Assembly: GCF_963678635.1 (NCBI RefSeq)
Contig: NC_087070.1
Span: 3,477,157-3,541,156, forward strand
Reading direction: 5' to 3'
DNA: 64,000 bases
Source: Symsagittifera roscoffensis
Taxonomy: Eukaryota > Xenacoelomorpha > Acoela > Convolutidae
Part shown: positions 46,245 through 56,236 of the stretch, one piece after another
How positions within the stretch are numbered: position 1 is the stretch's first letter
Layout of the letters: each line of letters begins with the position of its first letter
Position numbers and translations under genes: made by a program
Notes under the pieces: generated by a model
Databases searched by the model: none
Seen by the model: the letters and a program-made list of their open reading frames with translations, nothing else
Told to the model about the DNA's origin: nothing

Positions 46245-46269
46245 AAAATGTAGTTTAGATCAGGTTCCA
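46245..46269 (-). repeat. 5' LTR stub (25 bp)
   Basis: It matches the first 25 bp of the 3' LTR exactly (36978-37002), then breaks into RT sequence. It marks the right edge of the element. Confidence 0.85.
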
Positions 46270-46273
46270 CAAT
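46270..46273. repeat. Target-site duplication CAAT, right
   Basis: It directly follows the LTR edge and matches 36589-36592. Confidence 0.8.
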
Positions 46274-46462
46274 ATTATGCTTCTTTTATAACGAAACTCT
46301 CGAAATATAAAAGTTGTTTCAATTCGGCGGCGTCAGTGATAATTTGGAAATTTTGCATATTTCTGCCATTTTTATATTCGGCCAATATCAAAACTCCGAG
46401 CCTTGGAAATGTTTACTTTCTTTCCAAATTTTAGATTACTGAAATCGGTCCTTCGCGCATGA
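46274..46462 (+). mobile_element. Family D MITE, right part
   Basis: It ends in TCGGTCCTTCGCGCATGA, the inverse of the left terminus at 36477. Non-coding. Confidence 0.7.
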
Positions 46463-46791
46463 TGGATTCCACCATATATTCCGCTTACACTATAGTTCCG
46501 CTTCATTTTCAGTGGTCGCCCAAAAAGTCATTTTAAGAAGAAAACTCGCATGACACGTAATCGGAACAACTTCGGTTGGTAGAGAATAATTCAATTTATG
46601 CTGTCAGTCTCAAAGAGAAAGTCATCAAAGTGTTAAGCCATCAATTAATCTAGGCTCAAAACGCACGGGAACAACTGCTTGTAAACACGTAGATTCAGGT
46701 TCGATCCCCATATTACATCATTCTTTCCAAAAATGGTCTGAAAAAAAAGATACAATTTAAAAAATTTTAAAAATAACCATAGTAGTCATAA

Positions 46792-47123
46792 CAGGGGCGG
46801 ATCTAGGATTTTCTCGAGGGGGGGCGGATTTTCCATTTTGTCGATCTTTTTTTTAGGCAGATCAAATTGATTTTCCGAGCTCTCCCAAAGCACTACAAAA
46901 ACCCTGTTCTAGCCAAAACTTCTGCGCCGCAGGCAAAATTTTGCAAAGCAAGCCAAAAAAGGCGTTTTTAGGCCTTTTTTGGAAAATTTTGACAAAAAAA
47001 TGCGTTTTTTCGGCGCGCGCTCCTCCCTCGTAATTGGTATTCATTGGCGCCCTTAGGGTCCGTCACTAAAAAAGGATAACTCAAAATAGTACAAAGGGAG
47101 GACCCTATGGGTCGTTAGGGGGT
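46792..47123 (+). mobile_element. Family B MITE, head part
   Basis: It starts with a perfect CAGGGGCGGATCTAGG and runs through CTGCGCCGCAGGC, TCGGCGCGCGCTCC and AGGACCCTATGGGTCGTTAG to the first base of the BEL/Pao LTR. The preceding bases agtcataa resemble aatcataa that follows the MITE tail at 47420 inside the LTR (7 of 8), as if one MITE spanned both. Confidence 0.8.
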
Positions 47124-47552
47124 TGTTATATGCCAATTTGACAATTGACAACCATCTTAGATGACTTCAACTTTTCATATGCAATCTGGAAAACTCCGCG
47201 AAATTAATCGAAAACCAGAACTCAGCAAATGAAAAAAATTGCGAAAAAGCGAAACTGAATTACCAAACACGTGCAACCAACTTGTTTATAATCCGTTCAA
47301 CGTTTAAATTCAGAAAAAGCTCAATTACACCGTGTAAACTAGAAACGATTACATGATCGTTTTCTATAGGGTCGAATCCCTGAGAAGAGGCGTCCGCCCC
47401 CGCCCTAAATCCGCCCCTGAATCATAATAAGTATAGCAGTAACCATAATAAAAATCATACTAAGAATGATCATCATAATGAAAATAATAATGGAAAATAA
47501 ATTTATCAACCGACAAGAGAAGTTTCATCAACCATCAACTCATACCTTAACA
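47124..47552 (+). repeat. BEL/Pao 5' LTR (429 bp)
   Basis: It begins TGTTATATGCCAATTTG and ends CATACCTTAACA, with 5-bp inverted ends TGTTA/TAACA. Inside, about 47368-47419 is the tail of a family B MITE (GGGTCGAATCCCTGAG through CTAAATCCGCCCCTG), also present in the 3' LTR. Confidence 0.82.
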
Positions 47553-48021
47553 AGTTCATTTTCTATATGACACTCAGCTAAATTGCCAGAAACCACACCC
47601 TTGCTCTACCCCTTGACCGAGCTGGAAACACAATTTGTTTTTAGTGTAAGCCAAGGAACGCTCGATTTGCTTTGCTTAAGATTTAAAAAAAAAATTAAAA
47701 AAATCGGTTTAACAATTCGGATCGCCATAGCATAAATTTGGTAAGGGGACATTAATTTTACGTTTGATTCATAACATTTTCCGCCTGCTTAAGTATCGGA
47801 ACGAACTACTATCAAGTATTTGTAACTTTCATTTGCCGGTTTTATTTCCTTATACTGATTTGAAAATATAGTTACCACACCATTGTTTTTTTGCTTCGAT
47901 CCTTTTAAGTTTAGGTCTAGCTACCTAGGACCGGAACTAATAAAGTAGGTCAAAACTATCAACGGATACGACATCTGCGACAACTGCAACGACAACAACG
48001 ATCAGCTACATCAAACTAGTC

Positions 48022-49568
48022 ATGCCCAACAAAATCGATCCCTTTCAGAGAAATCTTCTCATCGCCCAACTAGAGTGCCTCTTCAGACGAGTACGAAACG
48101 CTATCAATGACATCAAAACGAACTACAACATAGCGGACTAAGAAACCGAGATGATGAAAAATCTCAGCAGTTTGGAAGACGTCACTACGTACCCTGTAGA
48201 CCACACGACTGAACACGCCACAGCGGAGGATCTCATCAGTCGCTTCACTAATATGAAAGAAGAACACGACGATGTCATGGATAAACTTAGACAAATGCTA
48301 CAAGAAAATATCGCAGAGACAACACCACAACAGCAGAACACTGATGCCACCACAGTTTAAGCACCCCACACAGCTGATTCAGCGCAACAACAGCCAATAC
48401 TAGATCAGGACTCTAGACAGACGTCAACATTATCCAGCAGCAGCCATCAGCCGGGATCATCAGCACAGCAAACAATAGAGGACTAAAACTATTCAGTATT
48501 CAGTTAGCCGAGATACTCAACAGCAAGTCACCGAGACAGGTTTCGAAATCAACAGACCGCCGCTTTAACAAACAGAACACGACACCACCAACGCAAGCCT
48601 CAGTTTCAACATAGTTACAGCCCCTAATTCTAGCAGCAGATTCTCACAAATCAAGTAACGGACAGTCGCGAACGAACTACTATCTCATGACTAGATCCCC
48701 AAAAGTAAAAATTGAGCCTTTCGACAGAAATCTTTGATATGGAGCATGTGGTTCGGACTCTCCGAAGCAACAATCCACAATCAACCTATCTCGGACGCCA
48801 AAAAGATGACTCATCTGCAGACTTTAACGATTGCAAGAACAAATCAAGCTATTTCCGGTTATTCCTGCAATAGCACTATGTACAACGCTGCCCTGCAAGA
48901 ACTACGACCACGCTATGGACAACGCGACATCATCATCAATGACCTCGTCAACAGACTACAGAGCTTCAAGCAACCATCAACTCATCACAGGGATTCGTAA
49001 ATGGAATTCTCTACATTCATCAGTAACTTGTTTGAAATGTATCGGACGCTTGGGTTCAAAGACAATTTGAACTTTACAATATACGTACAGTTTGCCGTCA
49101 GCAAGTTGCAACATCGCCTACAACATCGACCAGCCTAATCTCATCGCCCTCAACGACTGGATAAAACAGTTTGCATTAGCATGCAATCAATTACCGCCTA
49201 AGCAACCTCAGCAAATGACTCTGGACTCGAGCGATCGACAACAAATAGCGCCAAGACTTCAAAGCCAACGGATCTCGACCATCAACCAACCAGCCTTCAC
49301 AGAAGACTTTTCAAAATTCGAATGCGAACGCCCGACCTCCATGTCCCTGCGACGGACAAACTCACCACCCAGCATACTGCAGCGAGTATCAAAATTCATC
49401 TTTGAAAGAGAACAAGAGACTCCTTTCCGAAAAGAAACTTTGTTACAATTGACTTCGACAACATTAAGTGAAAGATTGCCCATCAAAAGACACATGCAGC
49501 AAATGCAATCAGCATCATCACACAACTCTACACGACGAACAACAAATACAATGAACACCAAAGCTTAA
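48022..49568 (+). pseudogene. gag: BEL/Pao gag remnant
   Basis: From ATG at 48022 (MPNKIDPFQRNLLIAQLE) through several frames broken by stops and indels. Diagnostic blocks are LSDAKKMTHLQTLT-like sequence at 48770-48820, RYGQRDIIINDLVNRLQSF at 48914-48970, and EFSTFISNLFEMYRTLGF at 49002-49058, all typical of Pao-family Gag. A basic, Gln-rich end without clear CCHC knuckles follows. Confidence 0.8.
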
Positions 49569-49751
49569 TCCAAACCAGCGACCGAATCAAGTCAACCACC
49601 TTGCCAGCCAAAAGAAGGTTTCAACAGCTAACTGCTGCTACTTTTACCAGTCACCTTACGACACCGCAACATATACCTTAATGTATATGCCTTTCATGTA
49701 CAAACAGCTACATATCGCAACCGACAGCAGCATATCTTCAACTGGAGGAAA

Positions 49752-50660
49752 CTAACCATCAGGAACACTTCTCATAGGAGGTTACTTCAACTCGCAAACG
49801 ATAGACGCTAAGACCATAGATATTACAGTTCATTCATTTGAAAACAACACTTTAGCATTTGACCTAAATAATGTTCTAGTCAAAGAGCACATCAACTTAA
49901 ATGCAGCGGAGCCCGAAAAAATGAACAACAATTGCAGCTAATACGACCACCTTAAGGATATTTGTTTTCCAGACTTCAAAAACAACGATGTAGCACTTGT
50001 GATTGGAATGGACAACGTTGACCTAGTCAGCCCGAAGACCATCACCAAAGGAAATCAAAATGTTCCTCGAGCAGTCCTTACAGTCCTGGGATGGACAATA
50101 GCAGGATCGAACAACGACATTGGATAATTCTTAAGCCATCAAGCAACAGCCACCCCAATACAGATATCAAATGACAACGCACAAATCTCGGATCTTCTCC
50201 CATCTTTCTTGCGAATGGAAACCTACGCCACATCACCTGAATTAACGATGCCATCGGAAAAAAGACACGCTAAGCAAACACTTAGGAATCCATATCATAC
50301 GACAACCGCTACCAACTCGGACTTCTGTGAAAACCAATTGCGAATCTTCCCAAGAACTATAAAGCAGCAATTGCCCAATACCACAGGATGGAAATTCAAC
50401 TTTACAAGAAGTCAGAAAAACTCGACCTCTACCAGGATACAACTGACCAAGATCTCAGAAAGCACTACATAACCAAGCCAGACAAAATTCCTTCGACAGG
50501 ATGGATTTTAACCTGAACATGGCGTAACTAACCCAAACAAGCCAGGAAAACTCCGCTGTGTTTACAATGCCAAATCAAAATTTAAAGAAATTTGCCTAAA
50601 TGACATGCTTCTCATTGGACCTGATTTGCTCTGCAATCTCTGCAACTGCAAAATGAGACC
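49752..50660 (+). pseudogene. pol: BEL/Pao protease and RT start remnant
   Basis: The broken frames contain DITVHSFENNTLAFDLNN and ALVIGMDNVDL, as in the Pao-type aspartic protease region, then LTVLGWTIAGS, and near 50390-50560 the stretch before RT (KHYITKPDKIPSTGW). It is cut off in the first RT blocks at the 3' LTR. Several stops and frameshifts make it non-functional. Confidence 0.75.
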
Positions 50661-50663
50661 GAG

Positions 50664-51108
50664 TGTTATATGCCAATTTGACAATTGACAACCATCTAAG
50701 ATGATTTCAACTTTCCATACGCAATCACGAAAACTCCGCGAAAAAAATTGAAAACCAGAACTCAAAATAAGAAAACTGGGCAAATAAAAAGTTGGGAAAA
50801 TGCAAAACTGAATTACCAAACACGTGCAACCAACTTGTCTATAATCAGTTCAACGTTTAAATTCAGAAAAAGCTCAATTACACCGTGTAAACTAGAAACG
50901 ATTACATGATCGTTTTCTATAGGGGTCGAATCCCTGAGAAGAGGCGTCCGCCCCCCGCCCCTAAATCCGCCCCTGAATCATAATAAGTATAGCAGTAACC
51001 ATAATAAAAATCATACTAAGAATGATCATCATAATGAAAATAATAATGGAAAATAAATTTATCAACCGACAAGAGAAGTTTCATCAACCATCAACTCATA
51101 CCTTAACA
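50664..51108 (+). repeat. BEL/Pao 3' LTR (445 bp)
   Basis: Same ends as the 5' LTR and collinear throughout, with small indels (extra AAATAAAAAGTTGGG-type block near 50780). It includes the same family B tail at about 50922-50983. Confidence 0.82.
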
Positions 51109-51534
51109 TTTTACTTTTGATTTAAAAATCATATTTTTTCAGATTATTCTGGATTTTTACAAATATTAATATATTTTTCTCGAACGACAAAAAAGCTAAC
51201 CTGTAAAAAGGCCAAACACTTTTTTTCAAAAGACTGCCCCCACCTCCGATCTAAAAAATCTGAGCGCGTTAACTTTTTTGGTATTTTGAGAACTATGTCA
51301 TAACAAGTGTAATAGATATGTTTTTTTAACCATTGTAGTAAAAATGCAACCTATATATACCAATGAAACAACATTTAAACGCCATTTTGACATGCTCTGC
51401 TCTGTCTGTGCTGTGGCAAGTATTTTTCAAGATTGCCCTTTTTGATCGACATAATAGACATGCCCAGAATATTTGCATACTTAGCACAGCAGGGGAGAAA
51501 TGTTTTCGCGTGGTGTTAAAGAGTGAAATCTTAC
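51109..51534. other. Intron 3, right end
   Basis: AT-rich sequence between the BEL/Pao LTR and exon 3 with no recognised feature. Confidence 0.4.
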
Positions 51535-51762
51535 CGGTGCAAATTTTATATTCCGGAGAGTCTGCACTTTCGAACCCAGATGGGCATGCAGATGAGTCTT
51601 TGTAGACTGACTTGAACACAATGCGGTAGACTGTTGATGCAGTGAGTTCTGCAGCAGTTTCTGTGCTGATGTCCATATCGGCCGCCACGGCTACCCGGCC
51701 TGGAGGTGTTCCGAGAGGCACGTTCGGAGTGATAGACACGAATTCATATTCTGTTATTCCAC
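51535..51762 (-). CDS. FN3 gene exon 3 (domain 2, C-terminal part)
   Basis: 228 nt, phase 1 to phase 1, acceptor gcttcag, donor gtaaga. It completes domain 2: GITEYEFVSITP, then a C-E strand region, then ASTVYRIVFKSV as strand F and a loop Cys (SSACPSG) before the terminal KICT. The T-x-Y-R-I motif replaces the more usual TGLTPGT-Y, but its position and the Cys pair fit the other domains. It is separated from exon 4 by the largest intron in the window (about 15.9 kb), which contains two LTR elements. Confidence 0.88.
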
Positions 51763-52010
51763 CTGAAGCAAAAATATCAATTGTTAGCGATCATTACGAG
51801 GCCAAACTGTGCACTGGATAGTCGCACAATTTTGTGTCGGTATGTTCCTGGATTCCAGATACAAGTCTTTAAACATGTGGAAAATTTGTCGGAACGATCA
51901 AAGAGAATGAAAGAACAATTGAAAAGAAGAACAAAGGGAAGAGACTAAGGGTTCCACTTGTCAGTCAAAAGATTGGCGGTTCGAGGCCACCAAAAACAAA
52001 ATTTTAAAAA
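51763..52010. other. Intron 2, left part
   Basis: Near 51950-51990 a GGCGGTTCGAGGCC block resembles a pol III B box, without a convincing A box. Otherwise nothing. Confidence 0.35.
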
Positions 52011-52345
52011 GTTTTCTCGAGGGGGGGGGGCGTAATTGCAAACAGATTTCATAATTTTGTCGACATTTTTTAGGTCGACCAAATTGATTTTCTTAGTGCT
52101 CCTAGATCACTTTAAAAAACTATTTTGATTGGGAAAATTTAGCTGCGTTGTTAAAATTTAGCAAAAAAGGTCAAAAATGCCGTTTTGGGGCATTTTTTGG
52201 AAACCTTTGTGCAAAAAAAACTTTGCGTTTTTTGGGGAGCGCTGTCTTTCAAAATTAGTAGATAATGGCGCCAAAAGCGCCTTTAAAAACTTTAGGATTG
52301 GTTGCCCGAAAATGGATGTCATAGAATAAATTCAAAGATGGACAA
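52011..52345 (+). mobile_element. Family B MITE, both ends lost
   Basis: TTTCTCGAGGGGGGG, GTCGACCAAATTGATTTTC, GCCGTTTTGGGGC and ATAATGGCGCCAAAAGCGCC are in family order. The outer TIRs are missing. Confidence 0.75.
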
Positions 52346-52863
52346 AAAAGTAGTCAATATTATTTGGGCAAAAAAATTTACCGGTACATCCGATTTTCAT
52401 GACACATTAAACCGTTTTTAGGGGATTTTGATTATTTTTAAAATCAAAAACGATTATATTCCACTTTATCCTACTTTTGTTTTCAATATAATTGATTTTT
52501 TTGTTCATCTACACAATCAATTTTTATGTAGATGCGTAGATGTTTAATGTTCATCCCCGAGTACACCCCGGCTCTTTTCCAGTTCCCCCCTTTCAAATTC
52601 AATACTGAAAAGTCTATTTAACATTGTCCGACATCCGCCCATACTTTAACACCTTCTCAACTCCACAAAAATCATAAAAGTGTAGAGAGGGGGATTAAAG
52701 GAGAAGGGGGTTAAAAGTAATGGGGGAGAGGGTTCATAGGGTAAATAAAGGTCAGCAAAAAATAGGAAGGTTTCTGTATTTCTCGATATCTAAACCAAAT
52801 TTTTTAAAACTTCCTTCAGTCCTATATTTCCAAATCTCCATTCACTTTTTTGTCCCTTTTTTC

Positions 52864-53067
52864 GGCTCTTTTTCCTTTTCCCCCCCACCTCACATAAGCG
52901 TCAATTTTATGGTGTAACGAGGGGTTTTACAAGTTTAATTATGAAGACCAAAAATGTTTTTCATGGCCTAATAAGTTCGCATGCCAATTTTTGTAACATT
53001 CGGATAAAGTGAACAAATCTTCACTAGTAAAATTTTGCAAGTGGGGGGGGGGGGAGGAAAAAGAGCC
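52864..53067 (+). mobile_element. Family C MITE
   Basis: 204 bp with terminal repeats GGCTCTTTTTCCTTTTCCCC and its inverse GGAAAAAGAGCC. Flanks cttttttc and tttttttc match at 7 of 8. Confidence 0.88.
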
Positions 53068-53564
53068 TTTTTTTCTTACTATCATTGTGCCGGCCACTCT
53101 TAAAATGGGAGGACACTATGGCTTAGATTGTAATCTTTTCACGCAAAATTAAATACCTCAATGAAAACTTGAATGACTCTTGGATAAAACCTCAAGGTAA
53201 AACCTCATAAATCTAATTAACACCAAAGACAAAATTTATGCGGTTGAAAGGACTTTATATAATTAAAAATGAAACGGGTATTTGATATAAATTATGCTCA
53301 ACCGCTGGATTAATTCATTAGAAGGGTGCGCTGATAATTGCACCCTTACGGAATTGTCAAAATAGGTCCTATGTGCGTCTTAAAATCGCTATTATCAGTG
53401 TAAAGTCCAAATACAAAGTCTAAATTTCGATTTTCAGCAAATAGCTAGGCATCTTGAAGTTTCTTGAGATTTTCAATAAATTCCTTCAATAAATTCTTGG
53501 TTCAACCTAGAATCATTCAATTTAAGGTTCAATGATTAATTATACAGTGCTGATTTAAATTAAC

Positions 53565-54245
53565 CGGATAAAACGTTTGAATTTTATAATTTCAAACGCG
53601 TTTTTCTCAAATTGGGTTAAAATTAGACAAAAAGTGAACAGAAGAAAACTTACTTAGAATTTCACCAGAACTGATATAGTGCAATTTTTTCTCCAAAATT
53701 CTCGACCAAAATTGGATCATTTTGGTTTTTTTCAATTAATCAAAAATTACGCTGAAATTGCTTTGTTAATTGATGAAAAACATATATCTCAAGAAGCCTC
53801 ATACACAGCTCAACAAAGTTCCAGAAAGATTGAATCTCCAAAAATTTGAGTAAACTGTTTAAAATTTGTTTTTAAGCAAAGACTTTGAGTTTTATATAGT
53901 AAAAATCAAGTTTCTTGACTATCACGCAAAAACATTTTCTCTTATCCAGGTTTTTGGAGATTCAACTTTTCTGGAAATTTGTTGCGTTGTGTAAGAGGCT
54001 TCTTATTATATATGTTTTTCTCCAATTAACAAAGTTATTTCAGCGTAATTTTTGATTAACTGAAAAAAAAATAAAATGACCCATTTTTAAGCTAAAACTT
54101 TGGTCGAGAATTTTGGAGCAAAAAATGAACCATAATAATTCTGATGAAATTTTAAGCAAATTTTGTTCTCTTCATTTTTTTTCTAATTTTAACCCATTTT
54201 GAGACAAATGCGTTTGAAAATTCGAGGTTTTTTACCCGGGTTGAC
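53565..54245. mobile_element. Foldback element with arms of about 290 bp
   Basis: The left arm 53565-53850 and the right arm 53945-54245 are inverted copies with many substitutions. Matching pairs are CCAAAATTCTCGACCAAA against its inverse near 54100, TCAAAAATTACGCTGAAAT against ATTTCAGCGTAATTTTTGAT near 54040, and TTGAATCTCCAAAAA against TTTTTGGAGATTCAA near 53952. A spacer of about 90 bp separates the arms. Non-coding. Confidence 0.82.
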
Positions 54246-55133
54246 CAAAAATGCTTGTCCTTCAATTTTCATATAAAAAGAATGCTCATCATAGAACTTC
54301 GTACAACTCCATAGATACAGAAAATGTAACAAAAACTCTAAGATAAGCATTTTTTTGTATATGAAAATTGTAGGAAAAGCATTTTTCATAAATCAAAAAA
54401 TTGATTTTTTCTAAATTTTATTTCTCAAAATTGTTGGAATGTGTTTGTGACCGAACACAAGTGACTAAATCCAAGGTGTACTCAAGACTAGAGTTCCCAA
54501 AAGGTTGATCGTCTGGCATTAACATTGCATTGGAACGAATTGAATTGTGTAAGTGTTTTCTTCACAAATCATATACTGAAAGCATCAAATTTTTAAATTT
54601 TGGTATAATTTTCAAAGATGATTATTTTAATTTAGAATTGTGAAATTATCAGATATTTATCAAGGCATATATAAACATGCTACATAAAAAAACAGAAAAT
54701 TTAGCCTGTTTGAGAAAAGTTATTCAGAGAAACGGAAAAAAAATTCAATTAATGTGTATCCAGGACTACGTTATGCAGACAAAAAATTAAAATTTGCAAG
54801 CAAATGATTTTTTTGGAAAATGTTTGTTTGTGTACCAAATTCGTTTTGCGGTTGAAAAAAATTAAAAAAAATTTTGGATCATTTTTACATTACTGTACCT
54901 CAATTTTTTTCTCACCGGACAGTTTTATTAAAATCGAACAGCCGCAGAAATGAGCTTATTTCTTTTTTCAACCATTTTTTGAATATCCAATTCAGCTTGA
55001 AGGGCACTTTTCATATCAATCAGACATTTGTGAGCAAAACATTTCAAGTAAAAATTCGGTATTCTCTAAACTGTACACCACCCCTCTTAACTGTTATATT
55101 GGTTTTTTACAGCAGGGGGAGGGGTATAGTGGG
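54246..55133. other. Intron 2, middle
   Basis: AT-rich without a recognised gene. The bases 55126-55133 (atagtggg) are the left target duplication of the next element. Confidence 0.4.
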
Positions 55134-55699
55134 CAGGGGCGGATCTAGGATTTTCTCGAGGGGGGCTGATTTTCAAAAAAAAACTCGAAACTTTATTAAA
55201 CTTTTTGCTTTTTTTTAAGGTGTACTAAACTGATTTTGAGCTCTCAAAAATCCTTATAAAAACCCTACTTTGACCAGATTCTAAAACTTTAAAAAAACAG
55301 GCCAAAAACGGAACCGTATTAGGCAATTTTTGGAAAACAAGGTCACTCCCTTCGTTCTTCTTTTGTTATTTCATTGTCTTTGATCGTTCCAACAAAACTT
55401 TGACATGTTTAAAGACTTGTCTCTCGAATACAGAAACATACAGACTCAAAATTATGCGCCTATCCAGTGCACACTTTGGCCTAGTAATGTTAATATTATA
55501 GAGTATTTTGGCGCCAAAGGCGCTTTTATAAAAGTGTACGATCCGTCAGCCAAAAATGGAGATCTTAAAATATTACAAATGGTAAGGGGGGCTTTTGGGT
55601 CTGCACAGGGTCGAATCCCTGAGAGAAAAAAAGAACGTCCGCCCCAGCCCAGCCCCATCGTCCCCCCCCCCCCCCCTCCCCAAAAAAAATCCGCTGGTG
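55134..55699 (+). mobile_element. Family B MITE, full length with 8-bp duplication
   Basis: 566 bp from CAGGGGCGGATCTAGG to AAAATCCGCTGGTG. Flanks atagtggg (55126-55133) and atagtcgg (55700-55707) agree at 7 of 8. The interior has TTTTGGCGCCAAAGGCGC and CAGGGTCGAATCCCTGAG. TIR sequence and duplication length point to the hAT superfamily. Confidence 0.88.
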
Positions 55700-55741
55700 A
55701 TAGTCGGGGTAAACTTTATGATTTTTGATCACGTGACTGTG

Positions 55742-55859
55742 GTTGTTACATACCTGAGGTGACAGTGACAGCGTCATCGGACCCCTTAATAGCAATGCTC
55801 GTTGTTACATACCTGAGGTGACAGTGACAGCGTCATCGGACCCCTTAATAGCAATGCTG
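55742..55859 (-). repeat. 59-bp perfect tandem duplication across a splice donor
   Basis: Positions 55742-55800 and 55801-55859 match at 58 of 59 bases; only the last base differs. The unit holds the 3' end of exon 2 and the start of its intron. 59 is not a multiple of three, so including the extra copy would shift the frame as well as add a stop. Confidence 0.95.
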
Positions 55860-55908
55860 CCGTTCGTGGCATTCACAGCCCCATCCGGGATGGTCGGCGG
55901 CAGTGGTA
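55813..55908 (-). CDS. FN3 gene exon 2 (domain 2, N-terminal part)
   Basis: 96 nt, phase 1 to phase 1, acceptor gttttag and donor gtatgt. It encodes the A-B strands of FN3 domain 2, starting with PLPPTIPDG and ending near AVTVTS; the last codon is completed by exon 3. The last 47 nt of the exon and 12 nt of intron are repeated exactly just downstream, giving a second copy of the donor. Reading on to that second donor would meet an in-frame TAA almost at once, so the first donor (boundary at 55813) must be the functional one. Confidence 0.8.
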
Positions 55909-56031
55909 CTAAAACATACCACAGAGCGATCTGTATGGAATCAAGTGAGTGTCTCTCTTCTTTCTAGATAGAACAAAGTTAAGAACATCCAGCTCAACTT
56001 ACTACTATTTAGTTTATATATATTAAAATTG

Positions 56032-56236
56032 GGCTCCTTTTCCTCCCCACCCCCTCCTGCGAATTTTTTTAGTAATATTTCTGTTCACTTTGCCCTATTC
56101 TCACAAAAGTTGGCACATTAATTCACAGCAGATTATTTAGGCTACGACAAACATATTTGATTTTCATACGTAATCTTGTAAGCCCCCCGTTAGGCCATAA
56201 AATTGATGCTTATGTGAGGTGGGGGAAAAGAGAGCC
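56032..56236 (-). mobile_element. Family C MITE, reverse
   Basis: 205 bp, with GGCTCCTTTTCCTCCCCACC and GGTGGGGGAAAAGAGAGCC at its ends. Flanks taaaattg and gaaaactg match at 6 of 8. Confidence 0.85.

Larger units (their letters stand above)
36593..46269 (-). mobile_element. Ty3/gypsy-like LTR element with envelope and accessory ORFs, internally deleted
   Basis: Bounded by a 4-bp duplication and LTR ends TGGAACCTG...CCTAACTCA. In element order it holds a 25-bp 5' LTR stub, RT end plus RNase H, integrase C-terminus, a 0.6-kb gap, ORFs of 76, 62, 378, 872 and 601 codons, a 1.57-kb non-coding stretch and the 3' LTR. Gag, protease, the front of RT and the integrase core are absent. The sense strand is markedly rich in A and C and poor in G compared with flanking DNA. 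It is inserted in the same orientation as the host gene, within intron 3. RNase H and the GPY/F module assign pol to Ty3/gypsy; the array of extra ORFs is not typical of that family. Confidence 0.88.
47124..51108 (+). mobile_element. BEL/Pao LTR retrotransposon, deleted and decayed
   Basis: Two similar LTRs (TGTTA...TAACA) flank degenerate gag, protease and the start of RT on the plus strand, antisense to the host gene. Pol stops abruptly at the 3' LTR, so most of RT, RNase H and integrase are deleted. No matching target duplication is found next to the LTRs (ggggt and tttta). Confidence 0.82.

Noticed and set aside
46560-46715. Possible tRNA gene (GTTGGTAGAG and AGGTTCGATCC)
   Set aside because: The two box-like motifs are more than 100 nt apart and the arms do not fold into a cloverleaf.
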